Of a stretch of DNA of 64,000 nucleotides, positions 42,365-52,720 are shown one piece after another. The stretch is taken from contig CABIKM010000048.1 of assembly GCA_902196205.1 (NCBI GenBank), positions 1-64,000 on the forward strand, read 5' to 3'. Source of the stretch: Candidatus Methylomirabilis lanthanidiphila. Lineage in GTDB: Bacteria > Methylomirabilota > Methylomirabilia > Methylomirabilales > Methylomirabilaceae. Under the pieces are notes generated by a model that was not told the DNA's origin, ran no database searches, and saw nothing but the letters and a program-made list of their open reading frames with translations. The position numbers were made by a program, and so were the translations under genes. Position 1 is the stretch's first letter; the number at the start of each line of letters is the position of its first letter.

Positions 42365-43633
42365 CTACTCCTCCTTAATACCGAAGAGTCGGCGTAACAC
42401 ATTAACGTAGAGGTGGCCCTCTTTTTCGGCCGACTGACGTTTCAGTTCTATCGTCGGATCGTGCAGAATCTTATTCACGATCGATCCGGTCATGAGGGAG
42501 ATAGCATGACGCTCCTCCGGCGTCAAGTCTTGCAGCTTCGCAAATATCCTTTGGAGTTCCTCCTCGCGAATCGATTCGACCTTCTGACGCATGGCGACAA
42601 TCGTCGGGACGACGTGGAGACTCGCGAGCCACCCGGCAAACTGCGCCACCTCCCGGTCGATCAATGCCTCCGCCAGTTCCGCCTCGCGCTGCCGCTCCAG
42701 AAGGTTGGCCTGGACGACCCCCTTGAGGTCATCGAGGTCGTACAGATACACATTCTCTATCTCATTGGCCGCGGGGTCAATATCTCTCGGAACGGCGATA
42801 TCGATGACGAAGATCGGACGGTTATGACGCTGCGCAATGATCTCCTGGAAGTCGTCCCTGGAGAGGATCTGGTGCGGGGCGCCGGTCGAACTGATGACGA
42901 TGTCCGCCTGGAGCATCTCCACTTTCACGAAATCGTATTGAACGGCCCGACCGCCCCATCGTTTGGCCAATTCTACCGCCCGGTCGAAATGTCGATTAGC
43001 CACGAGAACTGTGCCTACGCCATCAGCCAGCAGATGTTTAGCCGACAGCTCCGACATCTTCCCGGCCCCGATCAGCATGACCGTCCGGCCCGTCAGGTCG
43101 CCAAAGATCTTCTTGGCCAGCTCGATGGCGGCGGTGGAAACCGAGACAGCCGAGGTGGCAATCCCGGTCTCGGTGCGAACCCGCTTCGCGACGCGCAACG
43201 CCCTGTCCATCAGGGCATTAAGAATCATGCCCGTAGCCTCTCGCTCGAGGGCCACTGCATACGCCGCCTTCACCTGGCCCAGGATCTGCGCCTCACCAAC
43301 CACCATTGCGTCCAGACTTGAGGCGACACGGAAGAGATGTCGGATCGCCTGGTCGGCCGTCAACAGATACAGACAGTTCTCGAACGTTTCCGGTTGAAGC
43401 TTCTGCCGCTCTGACAGAAACTCCACAAGGAACCGACGCGCACCCTCCACGTCGTCTACGACGGCGTACGTCTCCACGCGATTGCAGGTGGAGAGTATCA
43501 TCCGCTCCAGGATCTGCCCGCATCCGCCCAGCTCGTCCAGGACTTCCGGCAGCTCCGACTCCGGGATGTGGAGCTTTTCCCGAAGCTCGATCGGCGCTGT
43601 CTTATGGCTCAGACCAAGGACAATGATTTCCAT
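42365..43633 (-). CDS. hemA: Glutamyl-tRNA reductase HemA
   Basis: 422 residues. VLGLSHKTAPIELREKL, STCNRVETYAV with the nucleophilic Cys near residue 50, GEAQILGQVK and the NADPH site IGAGKMSELSAKHL. It commits glutamyl-tRNA(Glu) to tetrapyrrole synthesis; the tRNA-Glu(UUC) gene at 57045 is the only tRNA in the window. Confidence 0.95.
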   Translation of the reverse strand: MEIIVLGLSHKTAPIELREKLHIPESELPEVLDELGGCGQILERMILSTCNRVETYAVVDDVEGARRFLVEFLSERQKLQPETFENCLYLLTADQAIRHLFRVASSLDAMVVGEAQILGQVKAAYAVALEREATGMILNALMDRALRVAKRVRTETGIATSAVSVSTAAIELAKKIFGDLTGRTVMLIGAGKMSELSAKHLLADGVGTVLVANRHFDRAVELAKRWGGRAVQYDFVKVEMLQADIVISSTGAPHQILSRDDFQEIIAQRHNRPIFVIDIAVPRDIDPAANEIENVYLYDLDDLKGVVQANLLERQREAELAEALIDREVAQFAGWLASLHVVPTIVAMRQKVESIREEELQRIFAKLQDLTPEERHAISLMTGSIVNKILHDPTIELKRQSAEKEGHLYVNVLRRLFGIKEE

Positions 43634-43838
43634 TTCAACTTTGCGGTTCCAGGTTCATGATTGACAACTCAGAACCGTATCAAAATGCGTGCGTCCCTCT
43701 AATGGGGAGATTCGCTAACATGGAAGCAAACATGACATGCGCCAAGCTTGTGCTCAGGTGACACAGCAGCGCGAGCAGGTGAAGGTACGGTCCATCGTCG
43801 CCTCGAGAGCGGATCGCCGACGGACTCATCGCCCTCCA

Positions 43839-44312
43839 TCACGGGGCTTTCCGACGCCGCCCCCCTTCCCGGAGACCCTTCACCTCCTCGACGAACTGAC
43901 TGACGTCCTTAAACTGGCGATAGACCGAGGCGAAACGGACGTACGCCACCTCATCAATCTCGTGCAGCCGCTCCATAATCAGCTCGCCGATCTCCGCAGA
44001 AGGCATCTCGCGCTCCGCCCTCTCCGCAAGGCGGCCCTCGATCTCATCCACAATCTTTTCGAGCTGGACGACGCTGACAGGCCGCTTCTGGGTCGCCTTG
44101 AGCAATCCCGCCAGAATCTTGTGCCGATCGAACGGCTCCCGGCGTCCGTCCGCCTTAATCACCATGAAATGGATCTCTTCGATCCGCTCATAGGTCGTGA
44201 AGCGCTTCAGGCACTGTTGGCATTGGCGGCGGCGGCGGACCACTGCGCCATCCTTGCCCTCGCGGGAATCGACGACCTTTTCTTCGAGATTACCACAGTA
44301 GGGACACTTCAC
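43839..44312 (-). CDS. nrdR: Ribonucleotide reductase regulator NrdR
   Basis: 157 residues. A zinc ribbon (MKCPYCGNLEEKVVDSRE ... CQQCLKRFTTYERIE) is followed by an ATP-cone (VIKADGRREPFDRHKILAGL). It represses nrd genes according to ATP/dATP. It lies 21 bases after glyA in the same direction. Confidence 0.95.
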   Translation of the reverse strand: MKCPYCGNLEEKVVDSREGKDGAVVRRRRQCQQCLKRFTTYERIEEIHFMVIKADGRREPFDRHKILAGLLKATQKRPVSVVQLEKIVDEIEGRLAERAEREMPSAEIGELIMERLHEIDEVAYVRFASVYRQFKDVSQFVEEVKGLREGGRRRKAP

Positions 44313-44333
44313 ACGCGGGTCCCTCGGAGGTTC

Positions 44334-45602
44334 CTACGTAAGGTGGGGGGAGGAGAGGGCGAGTTGCTCTCGGTACAACGGGAAGGCATCGCAAAGCTCT
44401 TTCACCCGGGCCGCGACCCCAGCCAGAGCCGCAGCATTCGATATATCTTTCAGGGCATCGGCAATCAGGTTCGCAATCTCTCTCATTTCGCCTTCGCGCA
44501 TCCCACGGGTCGTCACAGCCGGCGTCCCGATCCGAATACCTGAAGTCACCGTCGGCTTTTCCCCGTCAAAGGGGATGGCGTTCTTGTTCGCGGTAATCCC
44601 GGCCTGATCCAGCGCGATTTCTGCCGCCTTTCCGGTGAGTCCTTTTCCTCGTAGATCGACCAGCATGAGATGGGTATCGGTTCCGCCGGAGACCAGACGG
44701 AAGCCGTGGCTCTGCAACGCCTCACCCAGAGCCCTGGCGTTTGCCACAATCTGGCGCTGATAGGACCCGAACTCAGGCGTCAGCGCCTCGGCAAACGCCA
44801 CCGCCTTGGCCGCGATGATATGCATCAGCGGACCGCCCTGCATCCCGGGAAAGACCTGCTTGTTCAGGAGCGGGGCATACGCCGCCTTGCACATGATCAT
44901 TCCGCCCCGAGGTCCCCGTAGCGTTTTGTGAGTGGTGGTCGTGACAAACTCGGCATACGGGATGGGGCTTGGGTGCAACCCGGCTACGATCAATCCGGCA
45001 ATATGCGCGATGTCGGTCATGATCAGCGCGCCGACCTCTTTCGCAATCTCACTGAACGTCGCAAAATCGAGAGTTCTGGGATAGGCGCTCGCGCCGACCA
45101 CAATCAGCTTGGGGTGATGGGTTTTCGCCAGCGACCGAAGTGCGTCAAAGTCTATCCGCTCCGTCTCCCGATTGACTCCGTACGGGATCACCTTAAAGAA
45201 ACGGCCGGAGAAGTTGACCGGGCTACCGTGGGACAGATGCCCCCCGTGCGCCAGGTCCAGTCCGAGAATGGTATCCCCGGGCTCAAGGACGGAAAAATAC
45301 ACGGCCATGTTGGCCTGCGTACCGGAATGTGGTTGGACGTTGACGTGATCGGCGCCAAAGAGCCGCTTCGCCCGCTCGATCGCCAGGTTCTCCGCCATGT
45401 CAACAAACTCGCACCCGCCGTAGTAGCGTCGGCCGGAGTAGCCCTCGGCATATTTGTTGGTGAGCGTAGACCCGGCCGCCTCCATGACCGCCGCGCTGAC
45501 AAAATTCTCGGAGGCGATTAGCTCTAACTTACCGGCCTGACGCTCGGTCTCAAGCCGAATGACTTCAGCAATATCCGGATCAACATCAATAAGACGCTTC
45601 AC
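44334..45602 (-). CDS. glyA: Serine hydroxymethyltransferase GlyA
   Basis: 422 residues, normal length. [20 protein letters not shown]-type sequence ([15 protein letters not shown]), and [16 protein letters not shown] with the pyridoxal-phosphate lysine. It converts serine to glycine and methylene-tetrahydrofolate. Co-directional with nrdR. Confidence 0.96.
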   Translation of the reverse strand: MKRLIDVDPDIAEVIRLETERQAGKLELIASENFVSAAVMEAAGSTLTNKYAEGYSGRRYYGGCEFVDMAENLAIERAKRLFGADHVNVQPHSGTQANMAVYFSVLEPGDTILGLDLAHGGHLSHGSPVNFSGRFFKVIPYGVNRETERIDFDALRSLAKTHHPKLIVVGASAYPRTLDFATFSEIAKEVGALIMTDIAHIAGLIVAGLHPSPIPYAEFVTTTTHKTLRGPRGGMIMCKAAYAPLLNKQVFPGMQGGPLMHIIAAKAVAFAEALTPEFGSYQRQIVANARALGEALQSHGFRLVSGGTDTHLMLVDLRGKGLTGKAAEIALDQAGITANKNAIPFDGEKPTVTSGIRIGTPAVTTRGMREGEMREIANLIADALKDISNAAALAGVAARVKELCDAFPLYREQLALSSPHLT

Positions 45603-45759
45603 GTTCTGACCCCCTCAACACACCATGAATAACGATAACCCCAATTAAAACGGATAGTAATCCCCAAGGCCGTTTCTTGTCAAGGTAAATTGGGTTACAG
45701 GGGGCGCTTCGCACGCTGATCTTCGAGGCTGTCTCACGGGGACCCTTTATGACGGCGGA

Positions 45760-46554
45760 TTACACCAGCGACGGGTGGCGCATCTCTTCCGCTTCCCAGG
45801 AATCCAGCGGATCGCGCTCATCCCATTTGTAGGGAAGCTGGACGAGCGTCCCCGGAGTGGTTGCCGTTTCGAGCAGATGGAGCGCGTCGAGCAGGATCCT
45901 GGACTGCCCCTCCGGGTCAAAGGACTTGCCGGCCTGATGCCCGAGGGGAAAGTTTACGAAGACGGCGCGGGGCGGTTTGACGGCGGAGGTGATATCGAGA
46001 GCAGCCGCGAGCATGACGGTCGGGATGCCGGCCTCCTCGATGGCGCGCGCGAACAGTCCCACGGACTGGTGGCACAGTTGTCAGACCGGGACCAGGAAGG
46101 CCGCATCAACGTGTAGTTCCTTCAGGCGCTCGATGAGATGCGGCGCCATCTCTTTCTGGAGTCTGGTCCGCGTGAAGATGCGCCCCATGAAGGTAAAGGC
46201 CACAGAAGCGAATTCGCCGATGCGCTCTTGAGCCTCCAACTCCCTGAACCGCTGGAGAGGAAAGATCGTATTGAGGTCTTTGACATCTCTGGCATTTTTG
46301 GAGTAGTGCGAGACGCGGAGGTCGGCCAGATCGGCCGTCTTGGGGATCTCCCGAAACGTGAGATCGTTCTTGACTGAATTGAACGGCTCCTGGCTCCTGT
46401 GATAGATCCCCCCCGAGCTGATCAGGGCGATCCGGCACTCCCGGACCGGCTTCATCATCGGCGTCCAGGGACTCGTCAGGTTGACCGTCCACTGGTAAGG
46501 CGGCTCGTTCGCGTAGAGCCGCCGGATCTGTTCAATGTACGCCACTGGAGCCAT
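45760..46554 (-). CDS. Probable selenoprotein, glycine/sarcosine/betaine reductase B-like
   Basis: A 264-codon frame interrupted by one TGA at 46083-46081 (codon 158). Reading TGA as selenocysteine gives VDAAFLVPVUQLCHQSVGLF, which matches the selenoprotein-B-like family where U-x-x-C is the redox centre. Sequence before (LISSGGIYHRSQEPFN) and after (AIEEAGIPTVMLAAALDITS) belongs to the same family and the same frame. A SECIS-like hairpin follows the TGA. Catalysed reaction is unknown; glycine-reductase partners are not nearby. If the host lacks selenocysteine machinery the gene would be a truncated pseudogene instead. Confidence 0.75.
46054..46083 (-). promoter_or_regulatory. SECIS-like hairpin next to the in-frame TGA
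   Basis: On the minus strand, twelve bases after TGA (46083-46081), CAGTCC (46068-46063), GTG loop and GGACTG (46059-46054) form a 6-bp stem. Bacterial SECIS elements are short stem-loops about this far downstream of UGA with G and U in the loop. Folding was judged by eye. Confidence 0.5.
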
Positions 46555-46585
46555 GCCTCACTCCGTGAAAGGTTGAGCAACGACT

Positions 46586-46712
46586 TAGGCGTTTAGGCTG
46601 AAGGCTGAAGGTTCTACATTATCCCGCAAGGTACGGATCAAATGCCCAGAGTGTTGTGTGATCCCGCATGACTTACTCCTAAAAGCCTTCAGCCTTCAGC
46701 CTTCAGTCTATC
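46586..46712. repeat. GCCTTCA heptamer repeats, inverted pair
   Basis: GGCTGAAGGCTGAAGG around 46597 faces AGCCTTCAGCCTTCAGCCTT around 46683. The two can pair into a hairpin between clpB's end and the selenoprotein gene. Confidence 0.5.
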
Positions 46713-46752
46713 CACCTGAGTAGTTATCCCGCTGACGGCTAAAGGCTGCATT

Positions 46753-49350
46753 TCAATCCTTGCTGAGGATCAACTCACCGCGGGATGCATCGACCCTCAC
46801 GGTGTCGCCTTCGGCGAACTCGTGCTCCAACAGGCGACGGGCTAAGGGATCCAGCAGCACTCGCTGGATCGCTCGCTTCAGCGGCCGCGCCCCAAAGACC
46901 GGATCGTACCCTTCTTTGGCCAGGAACTCCTTCGCCGGCTCCGTCACCGCAAGAGTGAGCTTGCGTTCGGTCAGTCGCTGGGCGACCCGCGTAAGCTGGA
47001 TCTCTACAATCGCCTTAATCTGGGCCAGCGAGAGGGTATGGAAAATCAACAGCTCGTCTACCCGGTTCAGGAACTCCGGTCGAAAGTGGGCTCTCGCGGC
47101 CTCCATCACCTGTCGCCGCATCTCCTCGTCATCCCGGCCGCCCAACTCCTGAATGACCTGACTGCCCAGGTTGCTGGTCATGATGATGATCGTATTTTTG
47201 AAGTCTACGGTTCGTCCCTGCCCATCGGTCAGGCGGCCGTCGTCCAGAATCTGCAGCAGGACGTTAAAGACATCGGTATGAGCCTTTTCGATCTCGTCAA
47301 GCAGCAGGACCGAATAGGGGCGTCGCCGGACCGCCTCAGTGAGTTGTCCCCCCTCCTCGAACCCGACATAGCCTGGCGGCGCACCGATCAGGCGGGAGAC
47401 CGTGTGCTTCTCCATGTACTCGCTCATGTCCAGACGGACCATCGCCCGCTCGTCGTCGAACAGAAACTCGGCCAGCGCCCGCGCCAGCTCGGTCTTGCCC
47501 ACGCCAGTCGGCCCCAGGAAGATGAAGGAACCGATCGGCCGATTCGGGTCCTGAAGGCCAGAGCGGGCGCGACGGATCGCGTCGCTCACCGCGCTGATTG
47601 CCTCATACTGCCCCACGACTCGCTCCCTGAGCTTCTCCTCCATGGTCAGAAGCTTTTGGGTCTCCCCTTCCAGCATCCTGGAGACCGGAATCCCGGTCCA
47701 CTTGGAGACGACTTGGGCGATGTCTTCCTCGTCCACCTCCTCCTTAAGCATGGCGCTGTCCTGCTGGACCTGCTCAAGACCCCGCTTTTCGCTGTCCAAT
47801 TCCTTTTGCAGCGACGTGACCAGGCCATAGCGGAGTTCGGCGACCTTCCCCAGATCACCCTGCCGCTCGGCCATCTGCTCCTGCACCTTCGCCGCCTCGA
47901 TCCGCTCCTTGAGACTCCTGATCCGCTGGATAAAGCCCTTCTCCTGCTCCCAGCGAGCCTTGAGGCGTTCCTCTTTGATCCGAATCTCCGCAAGTTCATC
48001 CGCCAGACGCGCGAGCCGTTCCTGCGACTCCGGGTCGGTCTCTTTCTTCAGGGCATGGTACTCGACCTCGATCTGCCGTGCCCGCCGGCTGAGTTCGTCC
48101 AGCTCCGTCGGCATACTGTCGATCTCCATCCGCAGGCGCGACGCCGCCTCATCGATCAGATCGATCGCCTTGTCCGGCAGGAACCGGTCGGTGATGTACC
48201 GGTTGCTCAACACGGCGGCCGCCACCAACGCCGAATCCCTGACCCTTACGCCGTGGTGCACCTCGTAGCGCTCCTTCAACCCACGAAGGATCGAGATGGT
48301 ATCTTCCACCGACGGCTCGCCGACCAGAACCGGTTGGAATCGGCGCTCAAGCGCGGCGTCCTTCTCTACCCGCTTACGGTATTCATCCAGCGTCGTGGCC
48401 CCCACGCACCGAAGCTCGCCGCGGGCCAGCGCCGGCTTGAGCATATTCGAGGCGTCTATGGCCCCCTCGGCGGCGCCCGCCCCAACGAGGGTATGGAGCT
48501 CGTCGATGAAGAGGACAATCTGTCCCTCCTGCTCGGTGACCTCGCGCAGGACCGCCTTCAGCCGGTCCTCGAACTCACCCCGGTACTTGCTCCCGGCCAC
48601 AAGGGCGCCGATGTCCAGCGCCAGGACCCGCTTGTTCTTCAACGACTCCGGCACATCCCCGTTGACGATTCGCTGCGCCAGCCCTTCCACGATGGCGGTC
48701 TTGCCGACGCCGGGCTCGCCGATCAGAACCGGGTTGTTCTTGGTTCGCCGCGCCAGGACCTGGACCACTCGACGGATCTCATCGTCTCGACCGATCACCG
48801 GGTCCAACTTCCCCTTGCGGGCCAGATCGGTCAGATCGCGGGCGTACCGTTCCAACGCCTGATACTTCTGCTCGGGGGCCTGGTCGGTCACGCGCTGGCT
48901 GCCGCGTACGTCCTGCAGGACGGCATAGATTCTGTCTTTTGTAATCCCGACCTCGTGCAAGACCTTCCCGACAGCGCCGCCGCCCGCATCGGCAATCGCC
49001 AGCAACAGGTGCTCCGTGCTGACATACTCATCCTTCAGACGTTCGGCCTCGGACAGCGCCGCACTCAGCACCTTTTCAAGGCGCGGACTAATATGGACCT
49101 GGCCATGCGGCACACCGGTCACTCGGGGCAGTCGCTTAAGCTCCTCCACGAGTCGTGAGGCAACCTGGCGGAGATTGACCCCCATCTTTCTCAGGATCGG
49201 CTGAACCACCCCCTCCGGCTGTTCGACCAGCGCCAGCAGCAGGTGTTCGACATCGATCGTCTGGTGATCTCGCTCTTCGGCCAGTTTCTGGGCCTGCTGG
49301 ATCGCCTCCTGCGCCTTAAAGGTAAATTGATCAAATCGCATAAAGGCCAT
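46753..49350 (-). CDS. clpB: ATP-dependent disaggregase ClpB
   Basis: 865 residues from ATG 49350. An N-terminal Clp repeat domain, first AAA module with [17 protein letters not shown], a long coiled-coil middle domain (about 400-530, distinguishing ClpB from ClpA/C), and second AAA module with [17 protein letters not shown]. It rescues aggregated proteins with DnaK. I prefer 49350 over 49377 because AAGGAGG lies just upstream and the promoter's predicted transcript starts near 49382. Confidence 0.95.
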   Translation of the reverse strand: MAFMRFDQFTFKAQEAIQQAQKLAEERDHQTIDVEHLLLALVEQPEGVVQPILRKMGVNLRQVASRLVEELKRLPRVTGVPHGQVHISPRLEKVLSAALSEAERLKDEYVSTEHLLLAIADAGGGAVGKVLHEVGITKDRIYAVLQDVRGSQRVTDQAPEQKYQALERYARDLTDLARKGKLDPVIGRDDEIRRVVQVLARRTKNNPVLIGEPGVGKTAIVEGLAQRIVNGDVPESLKNKRVLALDIGALVAGSKYRGEFEDRLKAVLREVTEQEGQIVLFIDELHTLVGAGAAEGAIDASNMLKPALARGELRCVGATTLDEYRKRVEKDAALERRFQPVLVGEPSVEDTISILRGLKERYEVHHGVRVRDSALVAAAVLSNRYITDRFLPDKAIDLIDEAASRLRMEIDSMPTELDELSRRARQIEVEYHALKKETDPESQERLARLADELAEIRIKEERLKARWEQEKGFIQRIRSLKERIEAAKVQEQMAERQGDLGKVAELRYGLVTSLQKELDSEKRGLEQVQQDSAMLKEEVDEEDIAQVVSKWTGIPVSRMLEGETQKLLTMEEKLRERVVGQYEAISAVSDAIRRARSGLQDPNRPIGSFIFLGPTGVGKTELARALAEFLFDDERAMVRLDMSEYMEKHTVSRLIGAPPGYVGFEEGGQLTEAVRRRPYSVLLLDEIEKAHTDVFNVLLQILDDGRLTDGQGRTVDFKNTIIIMTSNLGSQVIQELGGRDDEEMRRQVMEAARAHFRPEFLNRVDELLIFHTLSLAQIKAIVEIQLTRVAQRLTERKLTLAVTEPAKEFLAKEGYDPVFGARPLKRAIQRVLLDPLARRLLEHEFAEGDTVRVDASRGELILSKD

Positions 49351-49388
49351 GGCTCCTCCTTCTACAGGGATCGTCACTCTTCCTAATA

Positions 49389-49417
49389 ATCATAGGCATG
49401 CCACATTCGATTGTCAA
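49389..49417 (-). promoter_or_regulatory. Sigma-70 promoter of clpB
   Basis: Minus strand TTGACA (49417-49412) and TATGAT (49394-49389) with a 17-bp spacer. No CIRCE or sigma-32 motif was seen. Confidence 0.7.
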
Positions 49418-49513
49418 CGCCGCCCGCCTACAGCGCGACTGACCTTCCGGCCGGCAGCCCTGCGTGGTACTATCCCTTGAGGAACTTGATTTACGCAGGA
49501 AGAGCAAAAAGTG

Positions 49514-50787
49514 ATGACGCGGTTCGTGTGTCGGTGGTTCCTGCCGAGTTTCTTGATCGTCTTGCTGTCGGGCTGCGGTACACGCGATGACAGAGTAGTG
49601 GCCAAGGCGAACGCGCTGGCCCGCACCGGCCAGAGTGCGGAATCCCTACGCCTGCTGACCGAGTACCTGGTTCAATACCCTCTTTCGATCGTACCTCGCC
49701 GCGCGAAGATCCTCCTGGCAATCCACGCCGAGCGTTCGGAAGAGGCCCTTGCGGATTACGCAGCGATCACTACATCGCAAGCAAAGGATGACACCGCCCT
49801 CCTTCACATGCTCGCGCTCGGCCTGATCCGCGATGCGTGGCAGCGTCATGACGGCTTCCTCCGCGCGCGAGCCGCCGCGGCCTTGACTGAACTGGCCGAT
49901 CTATCCGCCGAGTGGCTTCTAAAACGAGGTCTGGACCATCCAGACCCGACTGTCCGGGCCCTTGTTGCAGAGACGGTCGGGCGCTCTCGTAATCTAGCCT
50001 TCCAGTTGGATCTTGAACGCCTGTTGAACGATCCGGATCCATTCGTCAGGGCTGAGGCTGCTGGGCAATCGGCCGGTTTGGCCAATCCTCCGGCCAACCC
50101 CTTCTGCGACGAGCGCTCCAGGACCGCTACGCTCAGGTAAGGGTCAAGGCCGCTGGCGCCCTCGTGATGTTGGGCGACCGGCCTACGCTCGCTCTCCTTA
50201 TCAACGCGCTTGAGGCGCCGAATCCTTCAGTGAGGGCGCAGGCTGCCGAGGTTCTGGGGTTCCTCCTCGTACCGTCTGTCCGAAAGCCGCTCACACAACG
50301 GCTTGAAGATCCTGATAGGTATGTCCGGCTGTATGCAGCCCTCGCCCTGGCCAAGATGCAAGATCCATCGGCCCTCTCTTATCTCCAGACCGCACCCCGC
50401 GAAAACAACCCATTCCTGGGGCTGTTTGCCGGAGAGTTGCTCTCCAACCTGGGTGACCGCTCCGCGATCCCATTTCTGAGGGAGTCATTACAAATCGATG
50501 GGGATATCCCTATGCGGCTGTACGCGGCCTGGACACTTGGGCGACTGGGCGACCGGTCGGGCTTGGTCTCGGTGGCTGAGATACTGAAACACTCTAATCC
50601 GAACCTGCGGGCTAATGCCGTCTGGACCCTTGGAGAGATCGGAGGGGAAGAGGCGGTCGCGTTACTGAAAAGCGCACTGCACGACGAAACTCTCACCGTC
50701 GCGATACACGCGCTCTGGGCACTGGACCGGATCGCCAGATCTTCTATCAGGACCTCAGCCGCGATAACCGTTGACAAGCTCTCTTGA
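49514..50787 (+). pseudogene. HEAT-repeat lipoprotein with internal frameshift
   Basis: The first part starts with a lipoprotein signal (LIVLLSGCG) and HEAT repeats up to FVRAEAA. At about 50058-50062 the frame changes: continuing in the next frame gives WAIGRFGQSSGQPLLRRALQ and KAAGALVMLGDRPTL, exactly what HEAT repeats require. The second part then reads without break to 50787. Uncorrected, the first frame ends at 50140. One missing base explains it; either recent inactivation or sequence error. HEAT repeats mediate protein binding; partner unknown. Confidence 0.75.
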
Positions 50788-50850
50788 AGTAACAACTTCA
50801 GACGAGGTATTGCCTCGACCTGTGAGAGGGAAGGTGGTAGGGGTAGCGGC

Positions 50851-50988
50851 ATGAGAAGAGCCCGGAAGGCAGCAGAAATTCGAGAGACCAAGAAGGCCCT
50901 ATTCGAACAGATGGATCGGCTCAGTGAAAAGATTGGACCGATTCGCGTACGCGCGGCTACACTCATCCGCGAAGGGAGGCGAAGATAG
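50851..50988 (+). CDS. Small basic protein upstream of MNT/HEPN pair
   Basis: 45 residues, MRRARKAAEIRETKKALFEQ then a second helix, highly charged and probably coiled. GTAGGGGTAG lies upstream. Its stop overlaps the probable beginning of the nucleotidyltransferase gene, suggesting one operon. No family recognised. Confidence 0.4.
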   Translation: MRRARKAAEIRETKKALFEQMDRLSEKIGPIRVRAATLIREGRRR

Positions 50989-51356
50989 TCATCAATCAGA
51001 CTACCATTGATGAGCTTATTCGGCGGATCGTAGAAGCTGTCCAACCGCGAAGGATTGTCCTGTTTGGATCGGCCGCCAGGGGACAAATGGGACCCAACAG
51101 CGATGTCGATCTGCTGGTGGTCATGCCTGACGGAGTCCATCGCAGGCGCACCGCTCAAGACCTCTACCGAAGTCTCACCGGCATGGGAATCGCCAAGGAC
51201 ATCGTCGTTGCGACGGAGAGCGACATCCGCTCGTATGGGGACAATCCGTCTCTGGTACTGTTTCCAGCCCTGCGAGAAGGACGGGAGCTCTATCGTGCCG
51301 CAGAGCAAATCGGTTCCCGGCTCTCCTGGGGATTGGCTCACCCGCGCGAGGGGTGA
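50985..51356 (+). CDS. MNT-type nucleotidyltransferase antitoxin
   Basis: The frame reads INQTTIDELIRRIVEAVQ then RIVLFGSAARGQMGPNSDVD and LLVVM, the minimal nucleotidyltransferase motif GSxARG(x)nDxD. MNT antitoxins adenylylate their HEPN toxin. The only ATG (51087) lies after the catalytic motif, and no GTG or TTG lies before it. A strong AAGGGAGG (50972-50979) precedes ATA 50985, GTC and ATC, so an unusual start codon is likely. It overlaps the HEPN gene by 62 bp. Confidence 0.7.
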   Translation: MVINQTTIDELIRRIVEAVQPRRIVLFGSAARGQMGPNSDVDLLVVMPDGVHRRRTAQDLYRSLTGMGIAKDIVVATESDIRSYGDNPSLVLFPALREGRELYRAAEQIGSRLSWGLAHPREG

Positions 51357-51705
51357 CATGGCGCTGGCTCGTGCCCCACTACCCAAGGGCGGCTTCTACG
51401 AGGATCTCTGCTTTCACGCTCAGCAGGCGGCCGAAAAGGCTTTGAAGGCGGCCTATATTCCGCGCGGCTGGGCCTTCCGATATGTGCATGACCTGGATGA
51501 GCTGATCACCGGTCTTCAAGAGAAAGGAATCGACGTTCCGGAGGAGTTCCGGGAATCGGTCATCTTGACGAGCTACGCTTTCGAAGTGCGGTATCCCGGA
51601 TTCGCGGATCCCGTAACCGAAGACGAATACACTAAAGTTATAGTCCTGGCCGAGCGCGTGGTCCAATGGGCCGAGTCGCTTATCGCAGGCGCAACCTGGC
51701 GATAA
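51295..51705 (+). CDS. HEPN-domain toxin
   Basis: 136 residues from GTG 51295 (GGGAG eight bases upstream). FYEDLCFHAQQAAEKALKAA is the HEPN signature, and RYVHDLDELI supplies the RxxH-type catalytic neighbourhood. HEPN proteins paired with MNT antitoxins are RNases. The gene starts inside the MNT gene. Confidence 0.8.
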   Translation: MPQSKSVPGSPGDWLTRARGDMALARAPLPKGGFYEDLCFHAQQAAEKALKAAYIPRGWAFRYVHDLDELITGLQEKGIDVPEEFRESVILTSYAFEVRYPGFADPVTEDEYTKVIVLAERVVQWAESLIAGATWR

Positions 51706-51778
51706 CACCGCTCTGCCCCGCACGTTACCTTAGCCGACAACGAGGTCTTGATGCTCCAAGCCTATCTTCGACAAATAT

Positions 51779-52594
51779 GTGATGTGGCGCGGCACGACGA
51801 TGCCACCCACGGTAGGATCAGTCAAGAGGATAAAAGTGCTCGACTTCCTTAATCAGAATTCGGGAGCACTAACTGAAGTATTCTCCGCTGCAGTGGCGCT
51901 TTCTACGGTCGTATACGCCGCTCTCACCAGTAAGCTCGTAGCTGAGACGCGCAAAATGCGGCAAGCACAAACCGAACCGAATGTTGAAGTTGTGGTAAGG
52001 CCTCGCGAGGAATGGATCAATCATGTCCACGTGTATGTCCGGAATATCGGCCTTGGTCCAGCCTATGAAATCACCTTCAACACACAGGTTGAACGCGGGG
52101 GAAAAGGCGCTCACACCCTTATCGATGATTTCACGAAAGCGCACTTCTTTAAGACGGGGCTCAGCTACTTAGGTCCAGGTCAGGAGGTAACATCCAATTT
52201 ATCTCAGATGACTGAAAGGTTTGACGAGAAGATTCAATCCGTCCTCATCTTTGACGTGATGTATAGAAGCGCGACACACCAAGCCTTTCAGAAGAGATTT
52301 CGGATCGACTTTTCTGAGTTCAAAGGGCGAACGCAGATTGGTAGGCCGCTTCTCTACGCCATCGCTCAGCACCTGGAAAAGATTCAGCAAGATTTTCACC
52401 ATTTGACGACCGGTTTCAAGCGGATCAAGGCCGATACCTATAACAGGGAAGATAGACAACAGGAAGAACAAGAATGGGAAGAGCGCCACGCAAGCCTTGT
52501 TGCAGAAATCAAAAAGGCGGAAGGTAGCGACTCCCAACGCGGCGATGATGACCTACCAAGCACCTCCCTTAATAAAGTGGACACCCGAACCTAA
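51779..52594 (+). CDS. Membrane-anchored protein of unknown function
   Basis: About 271 residues. One helix (LTEVFSAAVALSTVVYAALT, about 30-50) is followed by a probable beta domain (EVVVRPREEWINHVHVYVRN) and a charged helical C-terminus rich in E/K/Q. The pattern resembles small membrane proteins found near defence genes, but no family is recognised. The start is uncertain (GTG 51779, ATG 51782 or ATG 51800). Confidence 0.55.
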   Translation: MMWRGTTMPPTVGSVKRIKVLDFLNQNSGALTEVFSAAVALSTVVYAALTSKLVAETRKMRQAQTEPNVEVVVRPREEWINHVHVYVRNIGLGPAYEITFNTQVERGGKGAHTLIDDFTKAHFFKTGLSYLGPGQEVTSNLSQMTERFDEKIQSVLIFDVMYRSATHQAFQKRFRIDFSEFKGRTQIGRPLLYAIAQHLEKIQQDFHHLTTGFKRIKADTYNREDRQQEEQEWEERHASLVAEIKKAEGSDSQRGDDDLPSTSLNKVDTRT

Positions 52595-52720
52595 TGATTG
52601 AAAGGATGTCCGAGCCTCGGATGGCCCCTCTGATCCCGCCCTTCCTTCAAGCATAAGGCGGCTAATCTGGGCTTTCCCACGTCCCGGATGCCCTCCTCTT
52701 GTCACGCTTGCTGCCAAAGG

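Noticed and set aside
47038-49158. A 706-codon open frame on the plus strand
   Set aside because: It lies wholly antisense to clpB, has no ribosome site or domain motif, and follows from the codon bias of clpB.
50058-50140. Reading the HEAT-repeat break as a selenocysteine or programmed frameshift site
   Set aside because: No in-frame TGA is involved and there is no slippery heptamer with a following pseudoknot; a single missing base is simpler.
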